Made by a program: the position numbers and the translations under genes. A model generated the notes under the pieces. It was not told where the DNA came from. It saw only the letters and a program-made list of their open reading frames with translations, and did no database searches. A stretch of 33,351 nt of DNA, taken from contig JANYHE010000143.1 in assembly GCA_025359215.1 (NCBI GenBank), positions 1-33,351 of the forward strand. Direction: 5' to 3'. This DNA comes from Hyphomicrobiales bacterium. GTDB lineage: Bacteria; Pseudomonadota; Alphaproteobacteria; Rhizobiales; Aestuariivirgaceae. This document shows positions 18,830 to 28,056 of this stretch, piece after piece (position 1 is the stretch's first letter; each line of letters begins with the position of its first letter).

Positions 18830-19693
18830 TCAGAGACTAAAAAGCTTGCTCATCCACGAGGATTGATTGGCAACAGGAGAGCGTCCATCTGAAACCACAA
18901 GTGTGTAGGCATCCTTATACCACCTGCTATTTGGGAAGTTATGACCCAAAATAGCCGCAGCGGTCTGCGCCTCAGAAACAACACCCAGCGCCATGTAACT
19001 TTCCGATAATCGATAAAGCGCCTCAGGTGTTTGTGAGGTGTTCTGATAATCAGTCACCACCTTTTTGAAGCGGTTGATGCCAGCCAGATAGTCGCCGTGA
19101 GTGATATAATAGCGACCAACTTCCATTTCTTTGCCAGCGAGTTGATCGCGGGCCTCCAACGCCTTGCGTTTGGCATCACCAGCATATTTAGAATCCGGGA
19201 ATCGCCGTGAAACCTCATCCAATGCGTCGAGCGCAACTTGTGTCTGCGATTGGTCACGGGTTACATCAACAATTTGATCAAACTGCGCCAGTGCGACGAG
19301 ATAATAAGCATAAGGCGTATCGACATGGCCCGGATGCAAGCTGATAAATCTTTGGCAAGCATCAACGGCTTGGCCATAATCATGCCCTTTGTAATTTGAA
19401 AATCCTTGCATCAGCAATGATTTTGTAGCCCACTTGGAATAAGGATATAGTCGCTCGACATCCGCAAATTTTTTCGACGCAGATTTATAAGAGCCCTTGT
19501 TCATCTTCGCTAAGCCATCGTTATAAAGTGCCGCCACCTGCTGGTCGCTGAGTGGAGCTCCACCAACTGCTGCCGTATCTGATTCTTTGCTGAATGCTCC
19601 GCCTAACAAGTTGCCGGCACTGCATGCCGGTAAAACGAAAACGACAGCGGCCAAAAGGCTAAACCGAATTAAAGACGACGAATAATGAGACAT
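18830..19693 (-). CDS. bamD: Outer membrane assembly lipoprotein BamD (ComL)
   Basis: A 287-residue protein. The ATG at 19693 has GGAAG 5 bases upstream and is preferred to a TTG four codons earlier. The signal peptide ends in the lipobox VLPAC, so C24 should carry the lipid. The mature protein consists of TPR-like repeats: LYNDGLAKMNKGSYKSASKK, VERLYPYSKWATKSLLMQG, and a long central helix pair ending RDQLAGKEMEVGRYYI. This last segment is typical of BamD. It is an essential part of the BAM complex that inserts beta-barrel proteins in the outer membrane. It is normally separated from ftsZ by lpxC in related gene orders, but here only 125 bases lie between. Confidence 0.93.
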   Translation of the reverse strand: MSHYSSSLIRFSLLAAVVFVLPACSAGNLLGGAFSKESDTAAVGGAPLSDQQVAALYNDGLAKMNKGSYKSASKKFADVERLYPYSKWATKSLLMQGFSNYKGHDYGQAVDACQRFISLHPGHVDTPYAYYLVALAQFDQIVDVTRDQSQTQVALDALDEVSRRFPDSKYAGDAKRKALEARDQLAGKEMEVGRYYITHGDYLAGINRFKKVVTDYQNTSQTPEALYRLSESYMALGVVSEAQTAAAILGHNFPNSRWYKDAYTLVVSDGRSPVANQSSWMSKLFSL

Positions 19694-19764
19694 TATAACT
19701 TCCAAATTGCGAACCAGCTTCTAGCCTGCCAATGCCACGACTGGAAGAGCCCTATAGAAGCACG

Positions 19765-19791
19765 AAACCCGGCGGAAATGTGACCACCGGG
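19765..19791 (-). terminator. Possible terminator after ftsZ
   Basis: On the minus strand CCCGGTGG and CCGCCGGG form an 8-bp stem with one G-T pair and an 8-base loop, followed by TTTCGTGCTTCT. The T-run is short, so termination may be partial. It lies about 27 bases after the ftsZ stop and before bamD. Confidence 0.5.
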
Positions 19792-19818
19792 CTCGCATTA
19801 TCGGTTCGCGCTAAAAAC

Positions 19819-21327
19819 TCAGTTGGCCTGGCGGCGCAAGAAAGCTGGAATGGCCAATTGGTCATCATCATAGCTTGCATCTGCCGGTGCTTGAGGCTCT
19901 GGCGGTGCCATGCGTGTCTGCGGCTGCATTTTGGGTTCTGCGCGCTTTTGTACCGGGGCTTGCTGTTGAACAGGCTCTTCGCGGCGACCAAGGCCAACAT
20001 CGGCAAGGCGTTCAAACAAGCCTTTTTTGCGTTTTGCCGCATGTTCAGCAATGCTTTCAATGCGGCCCTGTTGGGCGGCAACCTGCTTTTGTGCCAAAGC
20101 TGGGAACTGGTCAATTGAAGGAATTCGATGTTGTGGCGCAGGCCTTGTAGCCACTGGTTCAGGCGCCTCTTGCTCTGCAACTTCTTCGTAATATTCTTCC
20201 TGCTCGGCTTCAACATGAACAGGTGTTGGCGCTGGAATTGGAACGCGGTTCACCATTGGAGCTGGCTTGGTGATTTTAGTCATTTGTGGCTGTTGGCCAG
20301 TGTAACCAAACACATTGCCACTGGCCACTTCACGGTCTTCACTTGGGCGTTCCGCTTTAACTTCAGCAGCCAAACCAGTCGCCACAACGGAAACGCGCAT
20401 CGTGCCTTCCAACGCGTCATCAAATGTAGCACCCAAAATAATATTCGCTTCGGGGTCCACTTCTTCACGAATGCGAGTAGCGGCTTCATCCACTTCATAG
20501 AGTGTCAGATCAGGTCCACCACAAATTGAGATCAAAAGCCCGCGTGCGCCACGCATGGAAACATCATCCAGCAACGGGTTGGAGATTGCGGCTTCAGCAG
20601 CTTCAATGGCGCGCTTTTCACCGGAAGCTTCACCTGTGCCCATCATGGCTTTGCCCATCTCGCTCATAATGGCGCGAACGTCAGCAAAGTCCAAATTGAT
20701 CAGACCTTCCTTAGTCATAAGTTCAGTGATCGAAGCCACACCAGAATAAAGCACTTGGTCGGCCATCGCAAAGGCAGCAGCAAACGTGGTTTTTTCATTG
20801 GCCACACGGAACAGATTTTGATTTGGAATAACAATCAACGTGTCAACATAACGCGCCAATTCTTCAATGCCGCGCTCAGCTGTTTGTTGGCGGCGGGCAC
20901 CTTCAAAATGGAAGGGCTTGGTTACAACACCAACAGTGAGAATACCCTGCTCTTTGGCAGCTCGCGCAATCACGGGTGCAGCACCTGTGCCTGTGCCGCC
21001 ACCCATGCCGGCAGTGATAAAGGCCATATGCGATCCCGCAAGGTGATCAACAATTTCTTGCAAGGCTTCTTCAGCAGCAGCAGCACCAATTTGGGGCTGT
21101 GAACCAGCGCCCAAGCCTTGCGTCAGGGCCGTGCCCATTTGCACGCGGCGCTGCGCAGCGTTTTGCAAAAGCGCCTGTGCGTCGGTGTTTGCAACAACGA
21201 ATTCAACACCTTCAAGGCGGCTTTCAATCATATTATTGACGGCGTTTCCGCCTGCACCACCCACACCAAAAACGGTAATCCGGGGCTTAAGTTCTGAAAG
21301 ATTGGGCACGGTGAGCTTGATTGTCAT
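19819..21327 (-). CDS. ftsZ: Cell division GTPase FtsZ
   Basis: A 502-residue tubulin homologue. The N-terminal domain begins with [18 protein letters not shown], has NTDAQAL, and the GTP-binding signature GGGTGTG at 109-115. The T7 loop NLDFADV is present. After about residue 320 comes a long low-complexity linker rich in Pro, Gln, Glu and Ala, typical of alphaproteobacteria. The conserved C-terminal peptide that binds FtsA follows ([16 protein letters not shown], ending the protein). FtsZ polymerises under the membrane as the division ring. GGAAT lies 8 bases before the ATG. The 188 bases between ftsA and ftsZ carry two palindromes, so ftsZ likely has its own regulated promoter. Confidence 0.98.
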   Translation of the reverse strand: MTIKLTVPNLSELKPRITVFGVGGAGGNAVNNMIESRLEGVEFVVANTDAQALLQNAAQRRVQMGTALTQGLGAGSQPQIGAAAAEEALQEIVDHLAGSHMAFITAGMGGGTGTGAAPVIARAAKEQGILTVGVVTKPFHFEGARRQQTAERGIEELARYVDTLIVIPNQNLFRVANEKTTFAAAFAMADQVLYSGVASITELMTKEGLINLDFADVRAIMSEMGKAMMGTGEASGEKRAIEAAEAAISNPLLDDVSMRGARGLLISICGGPDLTLYEVDEAATRIREEVDPEANIILGATFDDALEGTMRVSVVATGLAAEVKAERPSEDREVASGNVFGYTGQQPQMTKITKPAPMVNRVPIPAPTPVHVEAEQEEYYEEVAEQEAPEPVATRPAPQHRIPSIDQFPALAQKQVAAQQGRIESIAEHAAKRKKGLFERLADVGLGRREEPVQQQAPVQKRAEPKMQPQTRMAPPEPQAPADASYDDDQLAIPAFLRRQAN

Positions 21328-21383
21328 GGGTCAATTCCGAATACGGTTTACGTTGACCAACATTCTTACCGAAACAATAACAA

Positions 21384-21405
21384 TTGGTTAATTTGCGCTA
21401 ACCAA
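21384..21405. promoter_or_regulatory. Palindrome TTGGTTA-N8-TAACCAA before ftsZ
   Basis: Perfect 7-base arms at 21384-21390 and 21399-21405, with the centre about 68 bases upstream of the ftsZ ATG. The half-site GGTTAA resembles the half-site of CtrA, but the spacing and orientation do not fit the direct-repeat TTAA-N7-TTAA consensus, so the binding protein is unknown. Confidence 0.5.
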
Positions 21406-21428
21406 ATCGATAAACTCTAAGTCAAATG

Positions 21429-21445
21429 TGATTCAAATTGAATCA
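21429..21445. promoter_or_regulatory. Palindrome with two GANTC sites before ftsZ
   Basis: TGATTCAAATTGAATCA is a 17-base palindrome with 8-base arms around a central A. It contains GATTC (21430-21434) and GAATC (21440-21444), both GANTC sites for the CcrM methylase of alphaproteobacteria. It lies about 100-120 bases upstream of ftsZ. In Caulobacter, ftsZ transcription depends on GANTC methylation, so a similar control here is plausible but inferred. Confidence 0.5.
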
Positions 21446-21515
21446 GTTTGCACCTGGAAATTAACTATTTTAAACTTTAAGTAGTCGATACACCAAGCCT
21501 GCAACCAATTCTCCG

Positions 21516-22829
21516 TCAAAGTGCTTCAGCCAACCATTGCCCAACGCGGCGAACATAGCCCATTTGGGCGCGCTGAAAGGCCACTGCAGCTTCCTGCGGC
21601 ACGGCATAATGCTTATCTGGCTGCGCTGCATAGCACAGCGTTCCAGCGGCAACAGTGAAACCAGCATGGCGGGCATGATCTGGCAAGCCAGCAAGCGGGG
21701 CCGCCTGCCCCAATCGCACCTGACAACCCAACACGGCCGTTGCCAATTCACGAATGCCAGAAAGTTGGCTGCCGCCACCCGTCAGCACCACACGGCCCTG
21801 CCCTTGCCCCGAAAAAGCAGGCGTCGAAATCTTATCCCGCACAAGTTCAAATATTTCTTCAAGTCTTGGCCGCAAGATATTGGTAAGATGAGATTTTGGC
21901 ACTTTTTGAACAGTGTCAACGCCGCGTTCACCAAGCATAGGCACAGCCAGCATTTCGCGCTCGCCGTGCCCATCCGGCAACACATTACCCCACAGGGTTT
22001 TCATTCGTTCAGCATGGGCAATTGTCGTTGAAAGCCCTTGTGCAATATCATTGGTCACATGCAAGCCGCCCAAAGGCACGCTGTCTGCCGCCACCAACTG
22101 GCCATTGTTGAATAACCCAATGCTGGTCAGCGCCCCACCCATATCAACAACCAAGCTTCCCAAAGCAAATTCATCAGCAGTCAAAGCCGATTTGGCTGCC
22201 GCATAAGGCGCCACGATATAACCAATCGCCCGAAGGTGCGCACGCTCAACCGCCAAAGCCAAATTGCGCAAGTAAGTGGGCTCAATGGTTGTGACCCCAA
22301 TATCAGAAACCAATTCTTCGCCATGCATGCCAAGTGGCGACAAGATATTGGCAACCCCGTCCAACTTGTGGCCAACTGGGGCCAAATGCATCAACGTGCG
22401 CTTGCCCACTGAAACCTGGGTGAGTGCTGCTGAAACCGCATTTTCGATATCGCGGGGGCTAACAACCCCCGTCTGTGTGCGAACCCGACCACTATGACAA
22501 TGCGATTGCGGCCGACCACCTGAAACACTCACATAAACATCATTGATAGCAACCGAAGCCATGCGTTCTGCGGCATCAACGGCAAGACGAATGGCACATT
22601 CGGCATCATTCACATCAACAATGGCACCACTGCGCACACCGCGCGAAAGCGTTTGTCCAAAACCAATAACTTTTAAAAGCTGTCGTGGATCAACCTGCCC
22701 GCGCTGCTTTGGCGGCTGCACTTCCGCAATGATGCAACAAATTTTTGTGGAGCCAATATCAAGTGCTGCCACCACTGTGGCTCTTGATCCGCTTTTGCTT
22801 CCGCGACCATGCAACTGCACTACACTCAT
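21516..22829 (-). CDS. ftsA: Cell division protein FtsA
   Basis: A 437-residue actin-family protein from the ATG at 22829; GTG and TTG codons up to ten codons earlier are possible starts. The phosphate-binding segment ALDIGSTKICCII lies near the N-terminus, the FtsA-specific 1C domain follows, then LGSLVVDMGGALTSIGLF (phosphate 2) and RVVLTGGGSQLSGI (adenosine motif). The C-terminal end, QMGYVRRVGQWLAEAL, is the amphipathic helix that holds FtsA on the membrane. It links FtsZ to the membrane and to later division proteins. It starts 31 bases after the ftsQ stop. Translation may depend on GGTGGGG upstream. Confidence 0.95.
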   Translation of the reverse strand: MSVVQLHGRGSKSGSRATVVAALDIGSTKICCIIAEVQPPKQRGQVDPRQLLKVIGFGQTLSRGVRSGAIVDVNDAECAIRLAVDAAERMASVAINDVYVSVSGGRPQSHCHSGRVRTQTGVVSPRDIENAVSAALTQVSVGKRTLMHLAPVGHKLDGVANILSPLGMHGEELVSDIGVTTIEPTYLRNLALAVERAHLRAIGYIVAPYAAAKSALTADEFALGSLVVDMGGALTSIGLFNNGQLVAADSVPLGGLHVTNDIAQGLSTTIAHAERMKTLWGNVLPDGHGEREMLAVPMLGERGVDTVQKVPKSHLTNILRPRLEEIFELVRDKISTPAFSGQGQGRVVLTGGGSQLSGIRELATAVLGCQVRLGQAAPLAGLPDHARHAGFTVAAGTLCYAAQPDKHYAVPQEAAVAFQRAQMGYVRRVGQWLAEAL

Positions 22830-22860
22830 TCCTAACGCCCCACCCACACACAAACTCAAA

Positions 22861-23679
22861 TCAATGCGTTTGGCTCACCTTTTGATTAGATGCGCCTAAA
22901 TCTTTCGTCTCTTCAATCTCAGCAATTGCCACTGTCATTTTGCCCGCTATGCGCATGTCGATTTCACGAATGCCTTTGGACAGAATATTTTGGCTGGCAT
23001 CAAGGTCGCTCACCTGTTTCAAAGCTTCGGGTTCACCGTCGCTTGGCAGCGCAATCTTGACTCCATTTTGCAGATAAAGAGTCCAGCGCCGCTTGCCCAC
23101 CATGGCGGCAGCGCTGACCTTCTTCATTAACTCAGGATTGGCTTCCAGATGGTTAACAAGTTCCTCTGCTGCAAAATTTGCACCCTCGCCCGTCACCAAC
23201 AATAAATGTGATTGTGCCATCAGCTCCATGCCGCCCATGGCAATGCCCGCGCGGTCAATCAAACTATATTTTCCTTCATGCTGCCAAATGGCAAAAGGAA
23301 TGCGCTCGGCCACATTAATCTCAAGCGTGTTGGGGAATTTGCGCTGCACCGAAGCCGCTGAAATCCAATCCATGTTTTGTAAAAGCTGCCGCGCTGCACC
23401 AGCATCAAACCCTATAAGACTGCCCCCCGGCACAACACCCATGGCATTGAGCAACAGTTGCGGATCATGGTTTGTGAGGCCAGAAATGCGAATATCAACA
23501 GCAGCCAAACCAATTATACTTGCCAATTTTCCTGGCATTTGTCGCCATGGGCTGCCTTCATAATCAAGTTGCCCACCGCGCAAAACGCCGTGCACAATGG
23601 TGGCACCCAAAAACAACACGCCAAAGCTGCGCACTATAAAACGAAAACGCAATGATTGGGCAATGGAGGAAAGTCTCAT
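22861..23679 (-). CDS. ftsQ: Cell division protein FtsQ
   Basis: A 272-residue protein from the ATG at 23679, which shares one base with the ddl stop (TGATG). A short Arg-containing cytoplasmic start is followed by one membrane segment (SFGVLFLGATIVHGVL). Then comes a POTRA domain beginning VDIRISGLTNHDPQLLLNAM and the FtsQ beta domain with WISAASVQRKFPNTLEINVAERIPFA, the best conserved block. The C-terminal part, GIREIDMRIAGKMTVAI, is also typical. It is a bitopic inner membrane division protein with its main part in the periplasm. It has no clear ribosome binding site, so coupling to ddl translation is likely. Confidence 0.93.
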   Translation of the reverse strand: MRLSSIAQSLRFRFIVRSFGVLFLGATIVHGVLRGGQLDYEGSPWRQMPGKLASIIGLAAVDIRISGLTNHDPQLLLNAMGVVPGGSLIGFDAGAARQLLQNMDWISAASVQRKFPNTLEINVAERIPFAIWQHEGKYSLIDRAGIAMGGMELMAQSHLLLVTGEGANFAAEELVNHLEANPELMKKVSAAAMVGKRRWTLYLQNGVKIALPSDGEPEALKQVSDLDASQNILSKGIREIDMRIAGKMTVAIAEIEETKDLGASNQKVSQTH

Positions 23680-24626
23680 CACCGGTTCACCGATGCATCG
23701 TTGACCATCCAAGTCAGTAACTCTTCAAAGCTATGCCCTGCATGGGCAGCCAGTTCTGGCACCAATGATGTGCCTGTCATTCCGGGTTGCGTGTTGATTT
23801 CAAGCAAGATCAATTCGCCCCTGTCGCCCGGCGTATCATCATAGCGGAAATCGGAACGCGTCACACCACGGCAACCCAAAGCATGATGGGCCATCAACGC
23901 ATATTTCTGGCAACGCCGATAAACATCATTGGGAATTTCAGCCGGCAATATATGTCGCGAACCGCCTTGAGCATATTTGGCTTCATAATCGTAAAAGCCA
24001 ACATTGGGAACAATATCAATCACACCCAAAGCAACGTCGCCAATCACGGCACAGGTGAGTTCCTTGCCAGGAATAAACCGCTCGACCATCACCTGATCGC
24101 CAAACAAAGCCCGTTGATCCAGAATACTGGCGACGGGCCCATTGCTGGTGCGATCCACAATGTGAACGCCAAAGCTTGAACCCTCTGCCACTGGTTTTAA
24201 AACATAAGGCAAAGGCATGGGGTGCGTGGTGGCTGCCACTTCCAAATCCACCATCTTGCTTTCAGCAACAGGGATTCCCGCTTCCTTGAATAAAATCTTC
24301 GACTTTTCTTTATGCATGGCAATAGCGGAAGCCAGAACACCCGAATGCGTATAAGGAATGCCTAGCGTTTCTAAAAGTGAAGAAGCATTGCCATCCTCAC
24401 CCCATTTGCCATGCAAGGCGTTAAAGGCCACATGCGGTTTCAAATCCATCAAAACGGAAGAGATCGTCTCTCGTTTCACATCAATCATGATGGCATTGAA
24501 GCCAGCATTCTTCAATGCAACATAGCAAGCCTCGCCAGACGACAATGAAACATTGCGCTCAGCCGACCACCCACCCATGAGAACGGCAACAACTGTTTCA
24601 TCCGGAATAAGTTTTTCAGATCTCAC
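23679..24626 (-). CDS. ddl: D-alanine--D-alanine ligase Ddl (GTG start)
   Basis: A 315-residue ATP-grasp enzyme. The start is taken at a GTG at 24626: GGAGG lies 7 bases before it and it overlaps the murB stop as GTGA. Longer in-frame starts would run inside murB and add residues that do not match the family. Visible parts are [19 protein letters not shown] (N-terminal loop), [28 protein letters not shown], the EGSSFGVHI segment and the C-terminal [18 protein letters not shown] with metal ligands. It joins two D-alanines for the pentapeptide end in the cytoplasm. A DdlB-type position between murB and ftsQ is usual in alphaproteobacteria. Confidence 0.95.
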   Translation of the reverse strand: MRSEKLIPDETVVAVLMGGWSAERNVSLSSGEACYVALKNAGFNAIMIDVKRETISSVLMDLKPHVAFNALHGKWGEDGNASSLLETLGIPYTHSGVLASAIAMHKEKSKILFKEAGIPVAESKMVDLEVAATTHPMPLPYVLKPVAEGSSFGVHIVDRTSNGPVASILDQRALFGDQVMVERFIPGKELTCAVIGDVALGVIDIVPNVGFYDYEAKYAQGGSRHILPAEIPNDVYRRCQKYALMAHHALGCRGVTRSDFRYDDTPGDRGELILLEINTQPGMTGTSLVPELAAHAGHSFEELLTWMVNDASVNR

Positions 24627-25552
24627 GCTGCATCCTCCAGCGAAAGGCCAATGCGCTTGATTTCCCAATCCAACACAACGCCCGAATTTTCCAAAACACG
24701 CGCCCGCACTGTCTCGCCCAATTCTTCAATTTGCGCCGCTGTGGCACCGCCTTCATTGATCAGAAAGTTACAATGCAATTCTGATACTTTCGCAGGCCCA
24801 ACATTAAAGCCACGCATTCCAGCCGCATCAATCAGCTGCCAAGATTTATGTCCCACAGGATTTTTGAAAGTTGAGCCACCCGTGCGGCTCTTAATCGGTT
24901 GGGCATTCACGCGGTGTTCAACATGCGCATCCATCTGCGCTTTAATCGCATCAGCACTGCCAGATTTCCCCTGAAACAAGGCCTCGGTGAAAATCAAATC
25001 CTCAGAAGCACCGCAATGCCGATAGGTGTAATTCATGTCTGCGTGTTGAAGCACTTTAATATTCCCTTCGCGGTCCACTGCGCGCGCTGAAACCAGCACG
25101 TCAGTCGTCTCGCCCCCATGCGCTCCCCCATTCATGCGAAGCGCCCCGCCAATTGTGCCGGGAATACCTATAAGAAAGGTTAACAAATCTATACTATGCG
25201 TCAGTGCGAACTGCGCCACACGCATATCAAGTGCTGCAGTTCCAGCCCGAATTTGTTGGGGACCAGCGAGACTTATATCGTTAAATCCACGCCCCATGCG
25301 GATCACAATGCCGGGCACACCACCATCGCGCACCAGCAAATTAGAACCGACGCCAATTACATAAATTGGAATTTCAAGGGGTGTATTTTTTAGAAATTCC
25401 GCAAGGTCAGCCTCATCGGCTGGCATGAATAAAACTTCGGCAGGGCCACCTGTTTTAAACCACGTCAAATCCGCCAGCGGCGCATTCGGCAGCAATCGGC
25501 CACGCACCGCAGGCAGTTTTTTCAACAAGGCTTCGCCATCAATGCGCGTCAT
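24623..25552 (-). CDS. murB: UDP-N-acetylenolpyruvoylglucosamine reductase MurB
   Basis: A 309-residue FAD enzyme that reduces enolpyruvyl-UDP-GlcNAc to UDP-MurNAc with NADPH. The segments [32 protein letters not shown] and [21 protein letters not shown] form the FAD-binding part, and GGSTFKNP carries the serine that donates a proton. The C-terminal segment [17 protein letters not shown] matches the end of the type I MurB active site. Its ATG shares one base with the murC stop (TAATG), and its stop overlaps the ddl GTG. Its place between murC and ddl is normal for the class. Confidence 0.96.
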   Translation of the reverse strand: MTRIDGEALLKKLPAVRGRLLPNAPLADLTWFKTGGPAEVLFMPADEADLAEFLKNTPLEIPIYVIGVGSNLLVRDGGVPGIVIRMGRGFNDISLAGPQQIRAGTAALDMRVAQFALTHSIDLLTFLIGIPGTIGGALRMNGGAHGGETTDVLVSARAVDREGNIKVLQHADMNYTYRHCGASEDLIFTEALFQGKSGSADAIKAQMDAHVEHRVNAQPIKSRTGGSTFKNPVGHKSWQLIDAAGMRGFNVGPAKVSELHCNFLINEGGATAAQIEELGETVRARVLENSGVVLDWEIKRIGLSLEDAA

Positions 25553-26967
25553 TAGATTTTCGCTTTATCAATCGCGGCAAGCTGGTCTGGCAAAGCATAG
25601 GCCCATTGGCTAATCGTGCCAGCACCCAAGCACACCACAATATCGCCGGGCGAAACTAACCCTTTCACCATCGGTGCCAGCTGCTCCGGTCCATCAATTT
25701 TATAAACCGACCTGTGCCCCCGCGCATGCATGGCCTCTGCCAGATGCACATGCGATGCACCATCAATTGGGGTTTCACCAGCGGCATAGACGGGGGTTAA
25801 AATCACAGTATCGGCATCATTGAAACACGAAGAAAAATCACTGAACAAACTGGCTAGCCGCGTGAAGCGATGGGGCTGCATTACAGCCACAACTTTGCCC
25901 TTGGTCACGCCTTGCGCTGCCTTCAGCACCGCCGCAATTTCCACAGGATGATGGCCATAGTCATCATAAACGGTAACACCATCATGCTCACCAGTGCGCG
26001 TGAAGCGACGCTTCACACCTTCAAAACTCGCAAGACCCATTCGAATAGCGTCATCATTCATGCCCAACTCTCGCGCCACAGCCAAAGCAGCGGTTGAATT
26101 CAAAGCATTATGTTCGCCCGGCATTTTTAAAGCCAAATCTGTGATGTCATGAGTCTTGCCCGTAAGGCGGTGTGTGACGCGCACCGAGAAGCGCATGGCC
26201 CCATCAGTGTAAGCTGCATCAAGCAACCTGAAATCGGCTTGCGGGCTGCGGCCATAAGTGATCACACGCCGATCTTGAATCTTGCCAATCAATTCCTGCA
26301 CAACTGGATGGTCAATGCACATCACCGCAAAACCATAGAAAGGAATATTTTCGACGAAGGCCAAAAACGCATCCTTGGCTTTTTCAAACGTGCCGTAATG
26401 ATCAAGATGCTCTGGATCAATATTTGTAACAATTACCACGTCAGCAGGAAGCTTGACGAATGTGCCGTCAGACTCGTCGGATTCCACAACCATCCAATCG
26501 CCCTTGCCCAGCCGCGCGTTGGTGCCATAAGCATTGATGATACCACCATTGATCACCGTGGGGTCAAGATTGCCTGCATCAAGCAAAGCAGCAACAATTG
26601 ATGTGGTCGTCGTTTTACCGTGCGTGCCACCCACAGCGATGCAAGATTTAAAGCGCATTAATTCCGCCAGCATTTCAGCACGCCGCACTACGGGCAAATA
26701 ACGCGCCCGCGCTTCGATCAGCTCGGGGTTGTCAGACTTCACAGCGGAAGAAATAACCACCACTTGCGCATCGCCAATATTCTTTGCTGCATGGCCAATG
26801 GAAACATCAATGCCATGTTTGCGCAACCGCGCCACATTATAATTGTCAGAAATATCAGAGCCCTGAACTTTATAATTCAGCGTGGCCATCACCTCAGCAA
26901 TGCCACTCATGCCAATGCCACCAATGCCGATGAAATGAATGGGGCCAACGTCGCGTGGAAGTTTCAT
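25552..26967 (-). CDS. murC: UDP-N-acetylmuramate--L-alanine ligase MurC
   Basis: A 471-residue Mur ligase. The N-terminal UDP-binding part has [18 protein letters not shown], the ATP loop GTHGKT is at 114-119, and the central and C-terminal domains carry [35 protein letters not shown] and [10 protein letters not shown]. It adds L-alanine to UDP-MurNAc. GGAGAG lies 9 bases before the ATG. It begins 3 bases after the murG stop. Confidence 0.97.
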   Translation of the reverse strand: MKLPRDVGPIHFIGIGGIGMSGIAEVMATLNYKVQGSDISDNYNVARLRKHGIDVSIGHAAKNIGDAQVVVISSAVKSDNPELIEARARYLPVVRRAEMLAELMRFKSCIAVGGTHGKTTTTSIVAALLDAGNLDPTVINGGIINAYGTNARLGKGDWMVVESDESDGTFVKLPADVVIVTNIDPEHLDHYGTFEKAKDAFLAFVENIPFYGFAVMCIDHPVVQELIGKIQDRRVITYGRSPQADFRLLDAAYTDGAMRFSVRVTHRLTGKTHDITDLALKMPGEHNALNSTAALAVARELGMNDDAIRMGLASFEGVKRRFTRTGEHDGVTVYDDYGHHPVEIAAVLKAAQGVTKGKVVAVMQPHRFTRLASLFSDFSSCFNDADTVILTPVYAAGETPIDGASHVHLAEAMHARGHRSVYKIDGPEQLAPMVKGLVSPGDIVVCLGAGTISQWAYALPDQLAAIDKAKI

Positions 26968-26970
26968 CGG

Positions 26971-28056
26971 TTAGGTCTCTCCAATAATTTTTTCAATCAA
27001 GTCCGCCAAACGCTCAGCAGCATCGGGTTTGCCATGGGTCAAAGCTGATTCTGCGGCCCTTTTAAGACCAGCCTCATCTGTCAGCAATCGCCCTAAAAAT
27101 GCGGCAAAATCATGAGCTTTGAGTTCACCCTGCGGGCAAAGCCACCCTGCCCCAGCACTGGCAAAACTTTGCGCATTGCGCAGTTGATCATTGTCAATCG
27201 AATGCGGCAACGGCACCATAACAGCAGGTCTGCCAATCACACCCAGTTCCGCAATCGTCGAAGCGCCAGAGCGTGAAACCACCAAATGAGATTCTGCAAT
27301 GCGCTTTGGTAGATCAGCAAAAAACGGTTGCAAATCAGATTGCAAACCAAGGGCAGCATAAGCCGCTTTAACGCGCTCCATATCTTCGGGTCGACATTGC
27401 TGCGTCACCGATAATTTATCGCGTAAGTCTCTCGGCATTTCGGCAAATGCTGTTGGCATAAAGTCTGAAAAGAATTTGGCACCTTGGCTGCCACCAAACA
27501 CCAGCAGATTCATCTTGCCGCCAAACTTCGGGTAAGTCGCAGCCTTTTGCGCCAAAGCAATCGCCCGCACCGGATTTCCGGTCAGCACAAATTTCGCCAT
27601 GGGCGGCAACCCCAATGTGTTTTCGAATGAGCCCGCAACAGCATCCACTTTTTTAGCGAGCATTTTGTTAGCCCGCCCTAACACTGAATTGGCCTCATGC
27701 ACCAAAGCAGGAATGTGCAATGATGCCGCCGCATAAATGGGCGGAAATGACGGATAGCCCCCAAAGCCCGCAACAGCAGCTGGCTTTACCTTGCGCAAGA
27801 TTGATTTTGCGTGGGTGTAACCCTTGAACAATTTCAACAGCCGTGAAGGCAATCGCAAAGGATCAGAAAGCCCGGGGCTTGCTGATTCAACAATATGGGT
27901 TTCATCAGCCGGAAAATTCTTGCCATAGTCACGAACCCGCTCGTCCGTCATCAAGTGAATCCGGTATCCACGCGAGGTCAATGTTTCAGCCAGTGCCTGC
28001 GCGGGGAATAAATGTCCCCCTGTGCCGCCCGCCGCAAGAACCACCACCTTACTCAT
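26971..28056 (-). CDS. murG: MurG glycosyltransferase (lipid II synthesis)
   Basis: A 361-residue GT28 enzyme. GGTGGH at 10-15 is the N-terminal glycine-rich loop, AGFGGYPSFPP is the acceptor-side loop, VHEANSVLGRANK matches MurG closely, and LLVFGGSQGAKFFSD opens the C-terminal donor domain. SRSGASTIAEL binds UDP-GlcNAc. It transfers GlcNAc to lipid I on the inner face of the membrane. Its ATG overlaps the ftsW stop (ATGA, 28053-28056). It has no ribosome binding site of its own that I can see, so it is likely coupled to ftsW. Confidence 0.97.
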   Translation of the reverse strand: MSKVVVLAAGGTGGHLFPAQALAETLTSRGYRIHLMTDERVRDYGKNFPADETHIVESASPGLSDPLRLPSRLLKLFKGYTHAKSILRKVKPAAVAGFGGYPSFPPIYAAASLHIPALVHEANSVLGRANKMLAKKVDAVAGSFENTLGLPPMAKFVLTGNPVRAIALAQKAATYPKFGGKMNLLVFGGSQGAKFFSDFMPTAFAEMPRDLRDKLSVTQQCRPEDMERVKAAYAALGLQSDLQPFFADLPKRIAESHLVVSRSGASTIAELGVIGRPAVMVPLPHSIDNDQLRNAQSFASAGAGWLCPQGELKAHDFAAFLGRLLTDEAGLKRAAESALTHGKPDAAERLADLIEKIIGET

